From positions 1-35,795 of the forward strand of contig NZ_JAJQRC010000032.1 in NCBI RefSeq assembly GCF_046533115.1: DNA of 35,795 nucleotides, in the 5' to 3' direction. This stretch comes from JAIRMO01 sp046533115. Lineage in GTDB: Bacteria > Spirochaetota > Spirochaetia > Treponematales > Breznakiellaceae. A program made the translations under genes and the position numbers. The notes beneath the pieces were generated by a model, which was not told the origin of the DNA, searched no databases, and saw nothing but the letters and a program-made list of their open reading frames with translations. Below are positions 33,211-35,795 of this stretch, in pieces; position 1 is the first letter of the stretch; every line of letters begins with the position of its first letter.

Positions 33211-34686
33211 ATGAACCGGTATTTTTCTGTTGATCTGGGCGCCGACAGCGGCCGTTGCATGGTCGGAACTCTGGAAAACGGAAGGCTGGTGCTGGAAGAG
33301 CTGCACCGGTTTCCTACCCAGTACTTTTTGCTTGAGGGAACTCTGCGCTGGAACATCTACCGCTTTTACGAGGAGATTCTAACGGGGCTGCGAAAGTACG
33401 CGGCCAGATACGGGAAGGAACTGTGCTCTATCGGCGTTGATACCTGGGGCTGCGATTACGGCCTCTTTGACGCCGATGACCGGCTTTTGGATCTGCCCTA
33501 TTCATACCGGGACAGCCGCGTGACCGGCAGCCTGGAAAAGGTGCTGCCCCACAAGAAATGGCTTTACGAAAAAACAGGAATACAGTTTCTGGAATTTAAT
33601 ACCCTTAACCAGCTTATCAGGGAATACGAGAATCCCAAGAGCCGCGTAAAAGAGGCCGCACGGTTTTTGTTTATGGGAGATTCGCTGCACCTTTTGCTGG
33701 GAGCGCCTCCGGCGTGCGAGTATACTACCGCTTCCATTTCCATGATGGTTGATACGAAAGAAAAAAAGTGGGACAGGGAGATCCTCGACCGTTTTAATAT
33801 CCCCGCCGCCCTATGCCCCAAACTTTGTTTCGCGGGGGAAGTTATCGGCGTTTTGCGGGGCGACATTGCCGATAATACCGGCATAAACCGGGGGGTCAGG
33901 ATCATCACCCCGGCGGTTCATGACACCGCCAGCGCCGCCCTGGCCATTCCCGCGAAAGGGGATGACTTTGCCTATATCAGTTCCGGTACCTGGTCCATAT
34001 TCGGTACGGAACTGGACCAGCCGGTACTCGATCAGACCGCCTGCGATCTGAACATTTCCAATTCCGGCGGCGCCTTGGGAAAATCGCTCTTCCTGAAAAA
34101 TGTCATGGGCCTGTGGATACTCCAGCAGAGCAAACGCAGTTGGAACAGGACAAACCCGGATCTGGACTACAATACCATTATGGCTATGGCGGAAAAGGCA
34201 CGGCCGTTCTTTGCGTTTATCGATCCCGACGCCCCCGCCTTCTTTAACCCCGAGGATATGCCCGAAGCGATTTGTGCTTACCTTGAAAAAACCAGGCAAG
34301 GCGAAGTAAAACCGGATGACATAGGGACTATCAGCAGGATTATCTATGAAAGCCTTGCCCTTAAGTACCGGAACGTTCTGGAACGCATACAAAGGGCCGC
34401 ACATAAAACGATACGCATTATTCACGTAGTGGGCGGCGGAAGCAAGGACCGCCTGCTGAATACGTTTATCGCCTCGGCCGCCGCCCTGCCCGTAAAGGCC
34501 GGCCCCTCGGAGGGAACCGCCATGGGGAACCTGCTGCTCCAGGCTTACGGGGCGGGCGAGCTATCCTCCATCGGACAGATTAGGGAAATCGTGGCGGCTT
34601 CGACGGAGATCCAGAACTTTGAACCCACCGATACCGGGCGGTGGCAGGAATCCTACGGCCGTTTCCTGGTAACCCTCGGGCTGTAA
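33211..34686 (+). CDS. rhaB: Rhamnulokinase
   Basis: 491 residues, FGGY sugar kinase phosphorylating L-rhamnulose to L-rhamnulose-1-phosphate with ATP. N-terminal phosphate loop VDLGADSGRCMVG at 7-19, substrate region DTWGCDYGLFD and PYSYRD, AVHDTASAALAIP and SSGTWS near the domain hinge, and the ATP-site VVGGGSKDRLLN with AGPSEGTAMGNLLLQ. Length is normal. TAGGAGTG lies about 7 bases before the ATG. Last gene of the rha run; the aldolase (rhaD or fused rhaE type) that would come next is absent from the window. No clear terminator follows. Confidence 0.95.
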   Translation: MNRYFSVDLGADSGRCMVGTLENGRLVLEELHRFPTQYFLLEGTLRWNIYRFYEEILTGLRKYAARYGKELCSIGVDTWGCDYGLFDADDRLLDLPYSYRDSRVTGSLEKVLPHKKWLYEKTGIQFLEFNTLNQLIREYENPKSRVKEAARFLFMGDSLHLLLGAPPACEYTTASISMMVDTKEKKWDREILDRFNIPAALCPKLCFAGEVIGVLRGDIADNTGINRGVRIITPAVHDTASAALAIPAKGDDFAYISSGTWSIFGTELDQPVLDQTACDLNISNSGGALGKSLFLKNVMGLWILQQSKRSWNRTNPDLDYNTIMAMAEKARPFFAFIDPDAPAFFNPEDMPEAICAYLEKTRQGEVKPDDIGTISRIIYESLALKYRNVLERIQRAAHKTIRIIHVVGGGSKDRLLNTFIASAAALPVKAGPSEGTAMGNLLLQAYGAGELSSIGQIREIVAASTEIQNFEPTDTGRWQESYGRFLVTLGL

Positions 34687-34799
34687 ATACCACTGCTGAA
34701 GGGGGTCCGGGCGGTATTAGTCAAAAGTCTTGCTTAAATACCTGCGGGGCTCAATATTTCAAGATATTCTCTTGGCGTTACAATTTTTATTATATTTTC

Positions 34800-35290
34800 G
34801 TAACCGTTCACCGGGAAAATAGGATATGACCGGTTAACCAAGTTAAAAATAGTATCTATGCTGGAGAAATGATTTGGGGAAAGGTCGCCGCCGACAGATT
34901 AAAAATCATTGAGGAACAACAAAAAGAAATAGAGGCATTAAAGCGGCTGGTAAAAGAACTCAGTGAAAAGATTGCCCGGCTGGAAAAAACTCAACAAACT
35001 CCTCCAAAGCCCCATCGTCGGATATAACCAAACCACCGAAAAAGGGAGGAGAGCAGGTGCAAAAACGCAAACAGGGGGCGCAAAAGGGCCATAAAAAGCA
35101 CGAAAGGCCCCTGTTCCCGCCGGAACAGGTTGACAAAACCATAGTCCATGAATTATCGCACTGTCCGCGCTGCGGCGGTCAATTGGAACCGGTAAAGGAA
35201 AACGCGGAAACACGGCAGCAAATCGAACTGGTAAGGAAACCATATCAGATAACGGAACATCAGTATAACCGGTATTGGTGTGAACCCTGC
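34800..35290 (+). mobile_element. IS66-family element remnant (left end and 5' part of transposase)
   Basis: GTAACCGTTCACC at 34800-34812 is a candidate left terminal repeat, beginning with the GTAA typical of IS66 ends (weak, from memory). The transposase remnant follows at 34869. Homology stops at about 35290, where cbiB sequence on the other strand begins, so the right end of the element is lost. No target duplication can be checked. The interval 34687-34799 shows no gene. Confidence 0.6.
34869..35290 (+). pseudogene. IS66 transposase, frameshifted and truncated
   Basis: ATG 34869 opens a coiled-coil N-terminus (LKIIEEQQKEIEALKRLVKEL...IARLEK) that runs into a stop near 35028. Restoring one A in the six-A run at 34983-34988 gives LEKNSTNSSKAPSSD, the IS66 hallmark (family KNSxNSSKPPSSD), then a basic GHKKHERP stretch and the zinc-binding pair HCPRCGG and YWCEPC. 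The downstream frame (open to 35437) leaves IS66-like sequence after YWCEPC at about 35290. So it carries a one-base deletion and has lost the whole catalytic DDE part. Non-functional. Confidence 0.8.
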
Positions 35291-35542
35291 CCAGGGGCTC
35301 TGCCCATAGGCAAAAAAGAGCAGGGCCCCGGAAAGGAAAAGGCTTACGGACGTAACCAGGACGACCAGCAGGGTCCCGGCCGCCCTTTCGTTATGGGGCA
35401 AGAGCCGCCGGAGGATCGATTCTCCCCGGTCTATTAAAAAACCCATTCCCCGGACCGGATGGGGTATGCCCGGCGGATCCCCCAGGAGGATGTCCAGCAA
35501 AAAACCCAGGGCAATGGCCGCGGGGCCCCGAAGAAAAACCAT
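35291..35542 (-). pseudogene. cbiB: cbiB/cobD (adenosylcobinamide-phosphate synthase), N-terminal fragment
   Basis: The minus-strand frame from ATG 35542 (GGAGG 8 bases upstream) encodes ALGFLLDILLGDPPGIPHPV followed by RGMGFLIDRGESILRRLLP and a membrane segment LLVVLVTSVSLFLSGALLFF. The LLDxLLGDPxxxPHPVR pattern is the diagnostic start of CbiB, the membrane enzyme adding the aminopropanol arm in cobalamin synthesis. Similarity ends around QSPW (residue 84), where IS66 sequence begins; the remaining ~230 residues of the enzyme are missing. The reading frame continues to 35153 only through transposase DNA. The fragment is almost certainly inactive. Confidence 0.75.
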
Positions 35543-35631
35543 CCCCTCTACCTCCTTGCCGGCGCGCGGCCTCCCATGACGAGCTTACTTTAAAGCCTGT
35601 TTTTTCGCAATATCGGTATTACCGTGAAAGA

Positions 35632-35795
35632 GAATTCGACCGCGAAGGAGACATAAAAAAGAGAATTCGACCACAAAGGCGCAGAAGGCGAAGAAGTTAA
35701 GAGAGAAGAGGGTTAACCACGAACGACACGAACCACACGAACGAAGAAGGGGGATTAAGAGAGGAGTTAGGAGAGAGGAGAGGGAAGAATGGACT
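35632..35795. repeat. Dispersed CACGAA-rich repeat, copy 3 (cut by window edge)
   Basis: GAATTCGACCGCGAAGGAG at 35632-35650 and GAATTCGACCACAAAGGCGC at 35663-35682 repeat the inner arm of copy 1, followed by the same GAAGGCGAAGAAG purine run. TTAACCACGAACGACACGAA at 35713-35732 and the following CCACACGAACGAA match the outer end of copies 1 and 2. The inverse end lies beyond the window. No gene is seen from 35543 to the end. Confidence 0.65.

Noticed and set aside
34983..34988. Programmed frameshift at the A-run of the IS66 transposase
   Set aside because: Six A residues could allow slippage, but the gene also lacks its catalytic half, so decay is the simpler explanation.
1..35795. tRNA, rRNA or CRISPR arrays
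   Set aside because: None was recognised by eye; the only repeated units are the CACGAA family, the operators and the short 12-bp repeat.

Overview
The window looks like chromosomal DNA of a spirochaete of the termite-gut Treponema type. The reasons are indirect: substrate-binding proteins with the A-G-G-x-Q-Q sequence after the signal peptide, LacI-controlled monosaccharide ABC transporters, a Wood-Ljungdahl style methyltetrahydrofolate:corrinoid methyltransferase, and dispersed CACGAA-rich repeats. No rRNA, tRNA or CRISPR array was seen.

Layout. 1-435: C-terminal end of a chemotaxis receptor. 442-649: palindromic repeat. 0.7-2.4 kb: an AT-rich AAA ATPase gene. 2.5-7.25 kb, minus strand: two cyclic-nucleotide-binding/GGDEF proteins followed by purE-purC-purF. 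7.3-7.6 kb: second repeat copy. 7.6-14.2 kb: a corrinoid methyl-transfer module (MtrH/AcsE-like methyltransferase II, PocR/AraC regulator, RACE activator, corrinoid protein, DUF2284 protein, URO-D-family methyltransferase 1). 14.4-16.6 kb: an unusual LacI regulator fused to a solute-binding domain. 16.8-23.4 kb: URO-D 2, a complete sugar ABC transporter and rhamnose mutarotase. 23.4-24.6 kb: URO-D 3, opposite strand. 25.1-34.7 kb: LacI regulator, rhamnose-type ABC transporter, L-rhamnose isomerase, URO-D 4 and rhamnulokinase. 34.8-35.5 kb: an IS66 remnant joined to the 5' end of cbiB. 35.6-35.8 kb: third repeat copy.

Main interpretation (inference). Between 7.8 and 34.7 kb the parts of a three-component corrinoid demethylase (methyltransferase I candidates, corrinoid protein, methyltransferase II, reductive activator) are interleaved with L-rhamnose uptake and catabolism. 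URO-D 2 overlaps the first gene of an ABC transporter, and URO-D 4 is translationally coupled to rhamnose isomerase inside the rha operon. A reasonable hypothesis is that the locus imports an O-methylated sugar, possibly a methyl-rhamnose or methyl-rhamnoside, passes the methyl group to tetrahydrofolate through a corrinoid protein, and sends the sugar through RhaM-RhaI-RhaB. Aromatic methoxyl demethylation is the main alternative. No rhamnulose-1-phosphate aldolase is present here.

Regulation. The same 16-bp palindrome ATCTAAACGTTTAGAT lies upstream of URO-D 1, URO-D 2 (also in front of the fusion regulator) and URO-D 3. In all three cases it sits 28-29 bp before a TTGAC(G/C) -35 element, which suggests an activator-type arrangement. 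The rha operon has a separate control region: a strong promoter followed by three GGAACGTTCC palindromes spaced exactly 13 bp apart.
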